From Bordetella sp. BOR01 (GTDB lineage: Bacteria; Pseudomonadota; Gammaproteobacteria; Burkholderiales; Burkholderiaceae_B): 64,000 nt of DNA. Within the stretch, counting starts at the first letter, position 1. Each line of letters starts with the position of its first letter. This document shows positions 8,480-18,634 of the stretch, in pieces. A model generated the notes under the pieces. The model saw only the letters and a list, made by a program, of their open reading frames with translations, was not told where the DNA came from and did no database searches. The DNA lies in assembly GCF_019218885.1 (NCBI RefSeq), contig NZ_JAHUWT010000004.1, forward strand, positions 186,001 to 250,000, written 5' to 3'. Made by a program: the position numbers and the translations under genes.

Positions 8480-10789
8480 GTGATTTCCCAAGAGCTTGAA
8501 GTCAGCCTGCATATGGCTTTTGTTGAGGCCCGCTCGGCCCGGCATGAATTCATTACCGTCGAGCACCTGCTTCTGTCGTTGCTGGACAACGCGTCGGCCG
8601 TGGAAGTTCTACGCGCTTGCGCCGCCAATATGGATGACTTGCGCCGCAACCTGCGCCAGTTCGTGTCCGAGAACACGCCGGTCATTCCCACCGGTGCAGA
8701 AGTCGATACGCAGCCCACGCTGGGTTTCCAGCGGGTGATCCAGCGCGCCATCATGCATGTGTCGGCCGGCGGCACTGGCAAGAAGCCGGTCACGGGCGCG
8801 AACGTGCTGGTGGCCATTTTTGGCGAAAAAGACTCCCACGCCGTCTACTACCTGCAACAGCAGGGCGTGACGCGGCTGGATGTGGTCAATTTCCTGTCAC
8901 ATGGCATCACCAAGCAACCCCAGGAAGAGTCCGGGGCTGCGCCGAAAGAACAGCCCAGCCTGGAAGAGCCGTCCGAATCGCGCCAATCGCCGCTGGACCA
9001 GTTCGCCAACGACCTGAACGCCGCCGCCCTGGCGGGCCGCATCGATCCACTGATCGGCCGCGAGCACGAGGTCGAGCGCGTCATCCAGGTGTTGTGCCGG
9101 CGCCGCAAGAACAACCCGCTGCTGGTCGGCGAAGCCGGCGTGGGCAAGACTGCCATTGCCGAGGGCCTGGCCTGGCGCATCACGCGCGGCGAAGTCCCTG
9201 AAATCCTGCAGGGCGCGCATGTGTTTGCGCTCGACATGGGCGCGCTGCTGGCCGGTACCAAGTACCGGGGCGATTTCGAGCAGCGCCTGAAGGGCGTGCT
9301 CAAGCAGATTCGCGGCAACCCCGACTCCATCCTGTTCATCGACGAGATCCACACCCTGATCGGTGCGGGGTCGGCCTCGGGCGGCACGCTCGATGCGTCC
9401 AACCTGCTCAAGCCGGCGCTGTCGTCCGGGCAGCTCAAGTGCATCGGCGCCACCACGTATACCGAATTCCGCGGTGTCTTTGAAAAAGACCACGCGCTGT
9501 CGCGCCGCTTCCAGAAGATCGACGTGTCCGAGCCCAGCGTCGAGCAAACGGTGCAGATCCTGCGCGGCCTCAAAAGCCGTTTCGAAGAACATCACAACGT
9601 GCGCTATTCGGCAGCCGCGCTCAGCGCCGCGGCCGAATTGTCCGCCCGCTATATCAACGACCGCCACCTGCCCGACAAGGCCATCGACGTCATCGACGAG
9701 GCGGGTGCCGCGCAGCGCCTGTTGCCGCGTTCGCGCCAGAAGAAAGTCATCGGCAAGATCGACATCGAGAACATCGTCTCGAAGATCGCGCGCATCCCGC
9801 CGCAGTCGGTGTCCAACGACGATCGCAGCAAGCTGGCCACGCTCGACCGTGATCTCAAGACGGTGGTGTTTGGCCAGGACAACGCCATCGATGCCCTGGC
9901 GGCCGCCATCAAGATGGCCCGCTCGGGGCTGGGCAAGCCAGACCGTCCCATCGGCTCTTTCCTGTTCTCGGGCCCCACGGGCGTGGGCAAGACCGAAGTG
10001 GCGCGCCAGTTGGCCTTCACCATGGGTGTCGAGCTGCTGCGCTTCGACATGTCCGAGTACATGGAACGTCATGCGGTGTCGCGCCTGATCGGCGCGCCGC
10101 CCGGATACGTCGGTTTCGACCAGGGCGGCCTGCTTACCGAAGCCATCACCAAGCAGCCGCACTGCGTGCTGCTGCTCGATGAGATCGAGAAGGCCCACCC
10201 GGATGTATTCAACATCCTGCTGCAGGTCATGGACCACGGCACGCTCACCGACAACAACGGGCGCAAGGCCGACTTCCGCAATGTCATCATCATCATGACG
10301 ACCAACGCGGGTGCCGAGACCCTGAACCGGCCGGCCATCGGGTTCTCGAACAGCCGCGTCGTGGGCGATGAAATGGCCGAGATCCGCCGGATGTTCACAC
10401 CGGAATTCCGCAACCGGCTCGACGCCATCATTCCGTTTGCTCCGCTGTCGCGCGAGATCATCCTGCGCGTGGTCGACAAGTTCCTGATGCAGCTCGAAGA
10501 CCAGTTGCACGAGCGCCGTGTCGAGGCCGTGTTCACCGACGAACTGCGCCAGCACCTGGCCAAAGAAGGGTTCGATCCGTTGATGGGCGCGCGGCCCATG
10601 CAGCGCCTGATCCAGGACACCATACGCAGGGCCTTGGCCGATGAGCTGTTGTTCGGCAAACTGGCCGATGGCGGTACGGTGACCGTGGACCTCGATGAGG
10701 CCGGCAAGGTGCGACTGAACTTCGACGGTGCAGGCAAGACGCCGGGTTCCGGCGCACCCGACAAGCAGGAAGTCGAACTGGTCGACTGA
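8480..10789 (+). CDS. clpA: ATP-dependent Clp protease ATPase subunit ClpA
   Basis: 769-residue AAA+ unfoldase that feeds substrates to ClpP. Order: N-terminal Clp repeat domain (1-145), first AAA module with Walker A GEAGVGKT, second with Walker A GPTGVGKT and the GYVGFDQGG pore-loop region, then C-terminal D2-small domain. The GTG at 8480 is chosen because the family begins M-I-x-Q-E-L-E-V-S-L-H and a GGAGGA ribosome site lies just upstream. An ATG at 8462 would place that site inside the coding region. The substrate adaptor clpS is upstream beyond the macroglobulin/pbpC pair. pqiA follows after 5 bp. Confidence 0.96.
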   Translation: MISQELEVSLHMAFVEARSARHEFITVEHLLLSLLDNASAVEVLRACAANMDDLRRNLRQFVSENTPVIPTGAEVDTQPTLGFQRVIQRAIMHVSAGGTGKKPVTGANVLVAIFGEKDSHAVYYLQQQGVTRLDVVNFLSHGITKQPQEESGAAPKEQPSLEEPSESRQSPLDQFANDLNAAALAGRIDPLIGREHEVERVIQVLCRRRKNNPLLVGEAGVGKTAIAEGLAWRITRGEVPEILQGAHVFALDMGALLAGTKYRGDFEQRLKGVLKQIRGNPDSILFIDEIHTLIGAGSASGGTLDASNLLKPALSSGQLKCIGATTYTEFRGVFEKDHALSRRFQKIDVSEPSVEQTVQILRGLKSRFEEHHNVRYSAAALSAAAELSARYINDRHLPDKAIDVIDEAGAAQRLLPRSRQKKVIGKIDIENIVSKIARIPPQSVSNDDRSKLATLDRDLKTVVFGQDNAIDALAAAIKMARSGLGKPDRPIGSFLFSGPTGVGKTEVARQLAFTMGVELLRFDMSEYMERHAVSRLIGAPPGYVGFDQGGLLTEAITKQPHCVLLLDEIEKAHPDVFNILLQVMDHGTLTDNNGRKADFRNVIIIMTTNAGAETLNRPAIGFSNSRVVGDEMAEIRRMFTPEFRNRLDAIIPFAPLSREIILRVVDKFLMQLEDQLHERRVEAVFTDELRQHLAKEGFDPLMGARPMQRLIQDTIRRALADELLFGKLADGGTVTVDLDEAGKVRLNFDGAGKTPGSGAPDKQEVELVD

Positions 10790-10794
10790 TCACC

Positions 10795-12102
10795 TTGAGC
10801 CGTGAGCCCCTGATCTCGTGCGAACACTGCGCCAGCGTTTTCAGGCGCCACGAATTGCAGCCGGGCGAGACCGCCACTTGCTCGCGCTGCGGTACCATCC
10901 TGTGGCGCTATAGCAGCGTAAGCCTGTCCGGCTGGCTGGCCTTGACGCTGGCCGCGCTGATCGTGTTCGTGGTGGCCAATGCCTACCCGGTCATCAGCAT
11001 GTCCGTGCAGGGCATGACGCGCGACGCCTCGCTGCTCGACGCCGTGTCGATGACCTGGCAACAGGGGTATAACGCCACTGCCATCATGACCGGCCTGGCC
11101 GGGTTTGCGTTGCCGCTGCTGCAGCTGTGTGTGTTGTCATGGGTGCTGTGGCCGTTGTCCCAGGGGCGCGAGCCGCTGGGGTTCCGTCCCGCCATGCGGA
11201 TCCTGGGCATGCTGCGGCCGTGGTGCATGGTGCCGGTATTCCTGCTTGGTGTGCTGGTGTCCGTGGTGAAGCTGGCGGGCATGGCGGCGGTCGGTCCCGC
11301 GCCGGGCCTGTATGCCTTTGGGGCCCTGACCGTGCTGCTTACCATCCTCGACCGCCTTTCGCCCCATGCCGTGTGGCGCTTTGCCGAACAAAGCGGCGCG
11401 GTGCCGGTGCACGTGCCCAGCCTCGAGCAGGGCCAGGTGCTGGCGGGCTGCCACGTCTGCGGCCAGGTGCAGGCCCTGTCGTCCCACGACCATGACGGCC
11501 CGGCCCACCATTGCGTGCGTTGCAGCGCAGTCGTGCACTACCGCAAGCCCAATAGCCTGGCACGAACCTGGGCGTTGCTGCTGGCCGCGGCCGTGCTGTA
11601 TGTGCCGGCCAATATGCTGCCCATCATGAACATCAGCTCGATTTTCCTCGGCGACAGTGGCCATACCATCCTGGGCGGCGTGGTCGAGCTCTGGCACACA
11701 GGTTCATGGGACATTGCCCTGATCGTGTTCGTGGCCAGCATCGTGGTGCCCCTGACCAAGATTCTTGCGCTGGTTGTGCTGGCCGGCGCGGTACAGTGGG
11801 GCAGCCAGTTCAACCTGCGCCCGCGCACGCGGCTGTACGAAATGATCGAATTCATCGGCCAATGGTCGATGCTCGATGTCTTCGTAGTGATATTGTTGTC
11901 GGCCTTGGCGCATTTCCAGGGCATCATGGAAATCTCCGCCGGCCCGGCGGCCGGCGCGTTTGGGCTGGTGGTCATTCTTACCATGCTGGCGGCCATGAGC
12001 TTCGATCCGCGCAGTGCGTGGGACCAGGAATCCCGCGGCAGTCGCCGCAGCCGGCCGGCCGACGGCAATATCCGTGCGGCAACTGGGCAAAACACGGCAT
12101 AG
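10795..12102 (+). CDS. pqiA: Paraquat-inducible protein A (PqiA/YebS family)
   Basis: 435-residue inner-membrane protein with two PqiA repeats, each preceded by a zinc-ribbon-like four-cysteine motif (CEHC...CSRC near residue 10, CHVC...CVRC near 220), and about eight membrane segments. In the Pqi system it is the inner-membrane partner of the MCE tunnel protein PqiB and may feed or remove lipid. Start is uncertain: the TTG at 10795 lies 5 bp after the clpA stop and gives the family N-terminus; no ATG is available nearby. It forms a tight operon with pqiB and pqiC. Confidence 0.92.
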   Translation: MSREPLISCEHCASVFRRHELQPGETATCSRCGTILWRYSSVSLSGWLALTLAALIVFVVANAYPVISMSVQGMTRDASLLDAVSMTWQQGYNATAIMTGLAGFALPLLQLCVLSWVLWPLSQGREPLGFRPAMRILGMLRPWCMVPVFLLGVLVSVVKLAGMAAVGPAPGLYAFGALTVLLTILDRLSPHAVWRFAEQSGAVPVHVPSLEQGQVLAGCHVCGQVQALSSHDHDGPAHHCVRCSAVVHYRKPNSLARTWALLLAAAVLYVPANMLPIMNISSIFLGDSGHTILGGVVELWHTGSWDIALIVFVASIVVPLTKILALVVLAGAVQWGSQFNLRPRTRLYEMIEFIGQWSMLDVFVVILLSALAHFQGIMEISAGPAAGAFGLVVILTMLAAMSFDPRSAWDQESRGSRRSRPADGNIRAATGQNTA

Positions 12103-12126
12103 TTCCGACCAACACAAATTCCCGAT

Positions 12127-13779
12127 ATGGCCGACCAGAATCCCCCACCATCCAACGACGGCATCGACGCGCCGGAAGTCACGCACAAGAAGCAGCGGCG
12201 CATCTCATGGATATGGCTGGTGCCGATTGTGGCCTTGTTGGCGGGCTTGTCGCTGGTGGTCCGGACCTGGATGGAAGTAGGCCCGGAAATCTCCATCGAA
12301 TTCAACACCGCCGAGGGCATCGAGGTCGGCAAGACCCAGGTCCGCTACAAAGACGTGGTGGTGGGCACGGTGCACAACATCCGCTTCAACGACGACAGGT
12401 CCAAGGTCATCGTGCAGGCACAGTTGGCCAAGGACGCTGCCGGCCTGGCGACCGAGGGCACCAATTTCTGGGTGGTGCGGCCCCGGTTGGGCATCAGCGG
12501 GGTCTCGGGGCTAGGCACGCTGCTGTCGGGCGCCTACATAGGCGTGGACGCCGTCGATGGGCCCAACGCCTCGACCACCGCCACCAAGTTCGAATTCATA
12601 GGCCTGGAAACGCCGCCACCGGTCACGCATGACCGCGATGGCAAGCGGTTCACCCTGAAGGCCCACGACCTGGGGTCGCTGGATATCGGATCGCCAGTGT
12701 ATTTTCGCCGCATCAATGTCGGGCGGGTGATCGGCTACAAGCTCGACGAAACCGGCAGCGCCGTCAATGTGGAAGTGTTCATCGATGCCCCCAACGACAA
12801 GTTCGTGACCCAGGGCACACGGTTCTGGAATGCCAGCGGCGTCGATCTGTCGGTTGATGGCAGCGGGCTGAAGCTGCATACGCAATCTCTGTTATCGCTG
12901 GCGCTGGGCGGGGTGGCCTTTGCTCCGGTCAACCAGAACGACCCCGGTACTGCCGCGCAGGGTAACCAGTTCCAGTTGTATTCGAGCGAGGCCGAGGCCA
13001 AGGCCAATCCCGATGGCGAGCCGGTTCCGATCCGCATGCGCTTTGACCAGTCGGTGCGCGGCCTTAGCGTGGGGGCAACGATCGACTTCCAGGGCATCGC
13101 ACTGGGCGAAGTCACGCGCATCACGATTGATTTCGACTCCAAGAAGAAGCGCTTCTATGCCCTGGTCGATGCCTCGCTGTATCCCGAGCGCCTGGGGTCG
13201 GTCTACGATCGGGTCCACGAACGCGCCTTGGAAGCCGGCGACGACACCGAGGGCAAACTGCTGGCCTCGATGGTCGAGCACGGCCTGCGCGGTCAGTTGC
13301 GCACGGCCAACCTGCTGACCGGGCAGTTGTACATCGTGCTGCAACACTTCCCCAAGGCCGAACCGGTCGAATTCCATATTTCCGACCCCATCGTCATCCC
13401 GACCATTCCCGGCAACCTGGAACAGTTGCAGCAGCAGATCACCAATATCGTCGACAAGATCGACAAGATCCCGTTCGACCAGATCGGCCGCGACCTGCGC
13501 ACCTCGCTGTCCAGTGCATCCAGGCTGATGTCCAATCTTGACAAGACCCTGGCGCCCGAAGCGCGCGAGACCTTGCGTGCGGCTCGCAAGTCGCTGGACA
13601 ACATCAACCAGCTGCTGGCCACCGATGCGGCGCTGCCGGCCAACGCCGAGCGCGCCATGCAAGAGCTGGGCCGCGCCGCCCGTTCGTTGCGCGCCCTGGC
13701 TGATTACTTGCAGGCCAATCCGGAAGCCCTGATCCGCGGCCGGGGCCAAGACCCGCTGCCCGGCGAAACCAGGAACTGA
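12127..13779 (+). CDS. pqiB: Intermembrane lipid-transport MCE protein PqiB
   Basis: 550 residues. One N-terminal membrane anchor (about residues 25-47) is followed by three MCE/MlaD domains (roughly 50-140, 165-225 and 290-400) and a long helical C-terminus (about 430-520) that in E. coli PqiB forms the coiled needle reaching the outer membrane. The protein builds a periplasmic tunnel for lipid between the two membranes. It lies 24 bp after pqiA and 3 bp before pqiC, so the three are one transcription unit. Confidence 0.95.
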   Translation: MADQNPPPSNDGIDAPEVTHKKQRRISWIWLVPIVALLAGLSLVVRTWMEVGPEISIEFNTAEGIEVGKTQVRYKDVVVGTVHNIRFNDDRSKVIVQAQLAKDAAGLATEGTNFWVVRPRLGISGVSGLGTLLSGAYIGVDAVDGPNASTTATKFEFIGLETPPPVTHDRDGKRFTLKAHDLGSLDIGSPVYFRRINVGRVIGYKLDETGSAVNVEVFIDAPNDKFVTQGTRFWNASGVDLSVDGSGLKLHTQSLLSLALGGVAFAPVNQNDPGTAAQGNQFQLYSSEAEAKANPDGEPVPIRMRFDQSVRGLSVGATIDFQGIALGEVTRITIDFDSKKKRFYALVDASLYPERLGSVYDRVHERALEAGDDTEGKLLASMVEHGLRGQLRTANLLTGQLYIVLQHFPKAEPVEFHISDPIVIPTIPGNLEQLQQQITNIVDKIDKIPFDQIGRDLRTSLSSASRLMSNLDKTLAPEARETLRAARKSLDNINQLLATDAALPANAERAMQELGRAARSLRALADYLQANPEALIRGRGQDPLPGETRN

Positions 13780-13782
13780 TCC

Positions 13783-14436
13783 ATGCGTACCATCCGATAC
13801 GTCCCGCTGTCGCTGTCCATCCTGGCGCTGTCGGCCTTGTTGTCCGGCTGCGCCGGGTCGCCGCCCGCGCACTTCTACACGCTGCAAACCGCGCCGCAGG
13901 CGGTGTCGCCGGAGGCCAGTCGGGCCGGGTTCCAGATCGAGGTTGTACCGGTATCGGTGCCCATGCAGGCCGACCAGCCGCAGATCATGCTGCGCGAGCA
14001 CGAGGGCGACGGCGCGCTGGCTCCCTTGTATTCGCATCGCTGGAGCGCTCCGCTGTCCGATGAGATCGGGGCCGCCATGTCCGATGTACTGACGCGTACC
14101 CTGGGCGCCCTGGACGTCCAGACGCTGCGACCCGCCGACAGCACGCCAGTTTGGCGGGTGCAGGTGGACGTGCAGCGCTTTGACATGGTGGCCGGCGGCC
14201 CGGCCCGCCTGGATGCCACGTGGCGGGTGCGGCCCATCAACCTGAAGGGCGCCCGCACGCTGATATGCCGCGCGGCCGTGCAAATGCCGGCCGACGGCCA
14301 GGACATTCCCGCGCTGGTGCAGGCCCAGCAACGCGCGGTGGCGCTGATGGCCCAGACTATCGCATCGGCCATCCAGTCGGGCGGGACGCGGGCTATCCCG
14401 GCGGGCCAGCAAGTACAGCTCTGGGATTGCGCCTGA
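13783..14436 (+). CDS. pqiC: PqiC-type outer-membrane lipoprotein
   Basis: 217 residues with a lipoprotein signal peptide ending in the lipobox L-L-S-G-C (Cys at about residue 23), then an ABC-type transport auxiliary (PqiC/YmbA) domain beginning HFYTLQT. It is expected at the outer membrane, where it docks the PqiB needle. It starts 3 bp after the pqiB stop, consistent with translational coupling. No strong terminator follows. Confidence 0.92.
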   Translation: MRTIRYVPLSLSILALSALLSGCAGSPPAHFYTLQTAPQAVSPEASRAGFQIEVVPVSVPMQADQPQIMLREHEGDGALAPLYSHRWSAPLSDEIGAAMSDVLTRTLGALDVQTLRPADSTPVWRVQVDVQRFDMVAGGPARLDATWRVRPINLKGARTLICRAAVQMPADGQDIPALVQAQQRAVALMAQTIASAIQSGGTRAIPAGQQVQLWDCA

Positions 14437-14528
14437 ACCAAGGGTAAACCCTTAAAGGTTAACCATAATTCAATCCGGGTTGTATCTTCCTTAGTATTCC
14501 GGTTTGACCGGAAAGCGGTGAATGAATA

Positions 14529-14548
14529 CATGGCCCAGTGGGGCCATG
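14529..14548 (+). promoter_or_regulatory. Perfect hairpin in the putA leader
   Basis: Perfect 8-bp inverted repeat CATGGCCC/GGGCCATG around AGTG, ending 34 nt before the putA ATG. It is in the 146-bp gap between pqiC and putA. It could be a protein-binding palindrome or an mRNA hairpin; no exact PutA core (GTTGCA) was found in this gap. Confidence 0.4.
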
Positions 14549-14582
14549 GCATTGCCGCATGAGCTGAGGAACCGAATTCATC

Positions 14583-17500
14583 ATGGCCAGTACCACATTG
14601 GGCGTCAAGGTGGACGACACCTTGCGCGATCGCCTGAAAGCCGCCGCGCGGAAACTGAGTTGCACCCCGCACTGGTTGCACAAGCAGGCGCTGCTGGCAT
14701 ACCTGGACAAGATCGAGCGCGGCCAGTTGCCCGCCGAAATCTCGCACCTGTCGCAAGACGAGGCCGATCTCGACGATATCGACCTGGGCGCGCAGCCTGT
14801 GACCCCGCCTTTCTTCGAATTCGGCCAGGATGTGCAGCCGCAGTCTGTACTGCGCGCCGCCATCACGGCCGCCTACCGCCGCCCCGAGCCGGAATGCGTG
14901 CCGCTGCTGCTGGGGCAGGCGCGCATGCCCAACACCGAGAAGATCCACGCCCTGGCTTCTCGCCTGGTGCAGACGCTGCGCGACAAGCGCGGCGGGGGTG
15001 GGGTGGAAGGCCTGATCCAGGAATTTTCGTTGTCCAGCCAAGAGGGCGTGGCCCTGATGTGCCTGGCCGAGGCCTTGTTGCGCATTCCCGACCGCGCCAC
15101 CCGCGACGCCCTGATCCGCGACAAGATCGCCCGCGGCGACTGGCGCTCGCACATGGGCGGATCGCAGTCGCTGTTTGTCAACGCCGCCACCTGGGGGCTG
15201 ATGCTGACGGGCAAGCTGGTTGCCGTCAACAGCGAACAGTCGTTGTCCAAGGCCTTGACGCGCCTGATAGGAAAGGGCGGCGAACCCCTGGTGCGCAAGG
15301 GGGTCAACATGGCCATGCGCATGATGGGCGAGCAATTCGTGTCGGGCCAGACCATTTCCGAGGCCTTGGCCAATAACCGCAAGCTGGAGTCCAAAGGCTT
15401 TCGCTATTCGTACGACATGCTGGGTGAGGCCGCCACTACCAGCGAAGACGCCGATCGCTACTACGCATCGTACGAGCAGGCCATCCATGCCATCGGCAAG
15501 TCGGCGGCAGGGCGCGGCATCTATGAAGGGCCGGGCATTTCCATCAAGCTCTCGGCGCTGCACCCGACGTATTCGCGCGCACAGCGCGAACGCGTCATGG
15601 AAGAGCTGCTGCCGCGCGTCAAGGCGCTGACCTTGCTGGCCCGCAGCTACGACATCGGCCTGAACATCGATGCCGAAGAGGCCGACAGGCTGGAAATCTC
15701 GCTGGATCTGCTCGAGGCACTGTGCCTGGTCCCCGAGCTGGACGGCTGGAACGGCATCGGTTTCGTGGTGCAGGCCTACCAGAAGCGCGCGCCATTCGTG
15801 ATCGACTATGTGATCGACCTGGCGCGCCGCAGCCGCCATCGCATCATGGTGCGCCTGGTCAAGGGTGCCTACTGGGACAGCGAAATCAAGCAGGCCCAGG
15901 TCGATGGCCTGGAAGGCTATCCGGTCTACACCCGCAAGGTCTATACCGACGTGGCGTATCTGGCATGCGCGCGCAAGCTGCTGGGCGCGCCCGAAGCGGT
16001 CTATCCGCAGTTCGCCACGCACAATGCCTACACCCTGGCGGCGGTCTACCAGTTGGCGGGGCAGAACTACTACCCCGGCCAGTACGAGTTCCAGTGCCTG
16101 CATGGCATGGGCGAGCCCCTGTACGAAGAAGTGGTCGGCCCTGTCTCGCAGAACAAGCTGAACCGTCCATGCCGCATCTATGCGCCGGTGGGCACGCACG
16201 AGACCTTGCTGGCCTACCTGGTGCGCCGCCTGCTCGAAAACGGCGCCAATACGTCGTTCGTGAACCTGATCGGCGACGAGGACATTCCGGTCGACGAGCT
16301 GGTGGCCGACCCGGTCGACGTGGCGGCCCGCATCTCGCCACTGGGCGCTCCGCACGAGAAAATCCCCCTGCCGCGCGAGCTGTACGGCCCGGCCGGCAGC
16401 GGTGCGCGGCTGAATTCCGCCGGCCTGGACCTGACCAATGAACACCGCCTGGGTTCGCTGGCGGCGGCCTTGCTGGCCAGCGCCGCCACGCCGTGGCAGG
16501 CCATGCCGATGCTGGGCGAGGACGCCGGCGCCTGGGATACCGAACGCGCCGCCGAAGTCCGCAACCCCGCCGATCACCGCGACGTGGTCGGCCACGTCAT
16601 CGAGGCGCGCGCCGCTGAGGTCGACCAGGCCTTGCAGGTGGCCGGCAATGCCGCGCCGATCTGGCAGTCCACGCCGGTGGGCGAGCGGGCGCAATGCCTG
16701 CGCCGCGCGGCGCAACTGCTGGAAGAAGGCATGCAGCCGCTGCTGGGCCTGATCGTGCGCGAGGCGGGCAAGTCGCTGCCAAACGCCATCGCCGAAGTGC
16801 GCGAAGCCGTGGATTTCCTGCGCTATTACGCCGACCAGGCCGAGCGCGAGTTCGGCAACGACACGCATCGGCCATTGGGCACGGTGCTGTGCATCAGCCC
16901 CTGGAACTTCCCGATGGCCATCTTCACGGGGCAGGTTGCCGCGGCGCTGGTGGCCGGCAATACCGTGATCGCCAAGCCGGCCGAGCAGACCTGCCTGATC
17001 GCCGCCCAGGCGGTGCAAGTGCTGCGCCTGGCCGGCGTGCCGGCGGGTGCCGTGCAGTTGCTGCCGGGGCGCGGCGAAACGGTCGGGGCGCAACTGGTTG
17101 AAAGCCCGGCCATCGACGGCGTCATGTTCACCGGCTCTACCGATGTGGCGCGGCTGATCGCGCGTACGCTGGCCGGTCGGCTCGACGACCGCGGCCACAC
17201 CATTCCGCTCATCGCCGAGACCGGCGGGCAGAATGCCATGGTCGTCGATTCGTCGGCGCTGGCCGAGCAGGTGGTGTTCGATGTGCTGAATTCCGCCTAC
17301 GATTCCGCCGGCCAGCGCTGTTCGGCCCTGCGCGTGCTGTGCCTGCAGGAAGACAGCGCCGATCATGTGTTGCACATGCTGCGCGGCGCCATGCGCGAAC
17401 TGCGGGTGGGCAATCCCGACCAGTTGTCCACCGACGTGGGGCCGGTCATCGATGCCGAGGCGCGCGACAATATCGTGCGCCATATCGATGCCATGCGCAC

Positions 17501-18401
17501 GGCCGGACACCGCGTCGACCAGGTCGAGCTCGACGGCAAGTGCCGCTACGGCACCTTTGTGCCGCCCACCCTGATCGAGATCGGCAATGTGGGCGAGCTG
17601 ACCCGCGAGGTGTTCGGGCCGGTTCTGCACGTGCTGCGCTATTGCCGCGACGACCTGGACCAGGTGCTGGACCAGATCAACGCTACCGGCTATGGGCTTA
17701 CCTTTGGCGTGCACAGCCGCATCGACGAGACCATCGGCCATGTCACGCAACGCGTGCACGCGGGCAATATGTACGTGAACCGCAACATCGTCGGCGCCGT
17801 GGTGGGGGTGCAGCCGTTTGGCGGCGAATGCCTGTCGGGCACCGGCCCCAAGGCCGGCGGCCCTTTGTATTTGTATCGCTTGCTGGCGACGCGGCCGGCC
17901 GGCTTGCCGGCTGGCGCCGATGGCGCCGGTCCGCTGCCGCGCGTGCTGACCTTGCCTGGCCCGACCGGCGAACAGAACACGTATCGCCTGCAGGCGCGCG
18001 GCGCGGTGCTGTGCGTGGCGGCTACCGAAGCCGGCGCGCATGCCCAAGGCGCCGCCGTCCAGGCCACCGGCAACTCGGCCCTGTTGCTGGATACGCCCGC
18101 CGCGCGCGCCTGGCAGGCAAGTGCGGGGGCAGGGGCGGCAGCCGTGTCGTTGCTGGCCGACGCCGAGGTCGACGATGCAGTGTTCCATGGCGTACTGTTC
18201 GAAGGCGACGGCGATGCGCTGCGCACCTGGAATGAGCGTATTGCGGCGCGCGGCGGACCCATCCTGACGGTGCAGGGCCTTACGTCCGACGCCCTGGCGG
18301 CTGGCGCGGCCTATACGCTGGAATTGCTGGTAACCGAACGGTCTATCAGTGTCAACACGGCCGCGGCCGGCGGCAACGCCAGCCTGATGTCCATAGGCTG
18401 A
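14583..18401 (+). CDS. putA: Trifunctional proline dehydrogenase / P5C dehydrogenase / repressor PutA
   Basis: 1272 residues. It oxidises proline to glutamate in two channelled steps at the membrane. An N-terminal ribbon-helix-helix DNA-binding domain (about 1-47, TTLGVKVDDTLRDRLKAAAR) shows that it can also act as the put repressor. The FAD proline dehydrogenase barrel (about 190-490) and the aldehyde dehydrogenase module (about 560-1050; catalytic Glu879 in ETGGQN and Cys913 in GQRCSA) follow, with a C-terminal ALDH-like tail. No putP transporter is adjacent. The ATG at 14583 gives the normal RHH start. A GTTGCA-type palindrome lies just downstream. Confidence 0.97.
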   Translation: MASTTLGVKVDDTLRDRLKAAARKLSCTPHWLHKQALLAYLDKIERGQLPAEISHLSQDEADLDDIDLGAQPVTPPFFEFGQDVQPQSVLRAAITAAYRRPEPECVPLLLGQARMPNTEKIHALASRLVQTLRDKRGGGGVEGLIQEFSLSSQEGVALMCLAEALLRIPDRATRDALIRDKIARGDWRSHMGGSQSLFVNAATWGLMLTGKLVAVNSEQSLSKALTRLIGKGGEPLVRKGVNMAMRMMGEQFVSGQTISEALANNRKLESKGFRYSYDMLGEAATTSEDADRYYASYEQAIHAIGKSAAGRGIYEGPGISIKLSALHPTYSRAQRERVMEELLPRVKALTLLARSYDIGLNIDAEEADRLEISLDLLEALCLVPELDGWNGIGFVVQAYQKRAPFVIDYVIDLARRSRHRIMVRLVKGAYWDSEIKQAQVDGLEGYPVYTRKVYTDVAYLACARKLLGAPEAVYPQFATHNAYTLAAVYQLAGQNYYPGQYEFQCLHGMGEPLYEEVVGPVSQNKLNRPCRIYAPVGTHETLLAYLVRRLLENGANTSFVNLIGDEDIPVDELVADPVDVAARISPLGAPHEKIPLPRELYGPAGSGARLNSAGLDLTNEHRLGSLAAALLASAATPWQAMPMLGEDAGAWDTERAAEVRNPADHRDVVGHVIEARAAEVDQALQVAGNAAPIWQSTPVGERAQCLRRAAQLLEEGMQPLLGLIVREAGKSLPNAIAEVREAVDFLRYYADQAEREFGNDTHRPLGTVLCISPWNFPMAIFTGQVAAALVAGNTVIAKPAEQTCLIAAQAVQVLRLAGVPAGAVQLLPGRGETVGAQLVESPAIDGVMFTGSTDVARLIARTLAGRLDDRGHTIPLIAETGGQNAMVVDSSALAEQVVFDVLNSAYDSAGQRCSALRVLCLQEDSADHVLHMLRGAMRELRVGNPDQLSTDVGPVIDAEARDNIVRHIDAMRTAGHRVDQVELDGKCRYGTFVPPTLIEIGNVGELTREVFGPVLHVLRYCRDDLDQVLDQINATGYGLTFGVHSRIDETIGHVTQRVHAGNMYVNRNIVGAVVGVQPFGGECLSGTGPKAGGPLYLYRLLATRPAGLPAGADGAGPLPRVLTLPGPTGEQNTYRLQARGAVLCVAATEAGAHAQGAAVQATGNSALLLDTPAARAWQASAGAGAAAVSLLADAEVDDAVFHGVLFEGDGDALRTWNERIAARGGPILTVQGLTSDALAAGAAYTLELLVTERSISVNTAAAGGNASLMSIG

Positions 18402-18468
18402 GGGAAGATTCGCCATGCAAGCACGATACGGCCTGGCCGGGCGCGGGTTATCTCCAATAGCACAGAGG

Positions 18469-18501
18469 GTTGCACCTGATCCAAAATCCGGTGCAACTTT
18501 T
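18469..18501 (+). terminator. putA terminator, also a PutA-operator-like palindrome
   Basis: Perfect 8-bp inverted repeat GTTGCACC (18469-18476) / GGTGCAAC (18490-18497) followed at once by TTTT. It fits an intrinsic terminator 68 bp after putA. Each arm also contains GTTGCA, the core known for PutA operators in enterobacteria, so it could instead or in addition bind PutA. Confidence 0.6.
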
Positions 18502-18634
18502 CAGGCGGCACTCACGGTAAGCCATGGCGTAACCGTCGCCATCGGCCTGCCAGCGTCTGCCTATCAATAAAAGCCACCCGCGCCACAAGCAGCGGCGTGT
18601 CTTTGTGCCACCTCATTCACACAGGAGGATTCAT

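Noticed and set aside
13875-18416. Very long minus-strand open frame (about 1500 codons) antisense to pqiC/putA
   Set aside because: It is a codon-bias shadow of putA in GC-rich DNA. The translation is rich in Arg/His/Gln/Gly without any recognisable domain, while putA on the plus strand has all its motifs.
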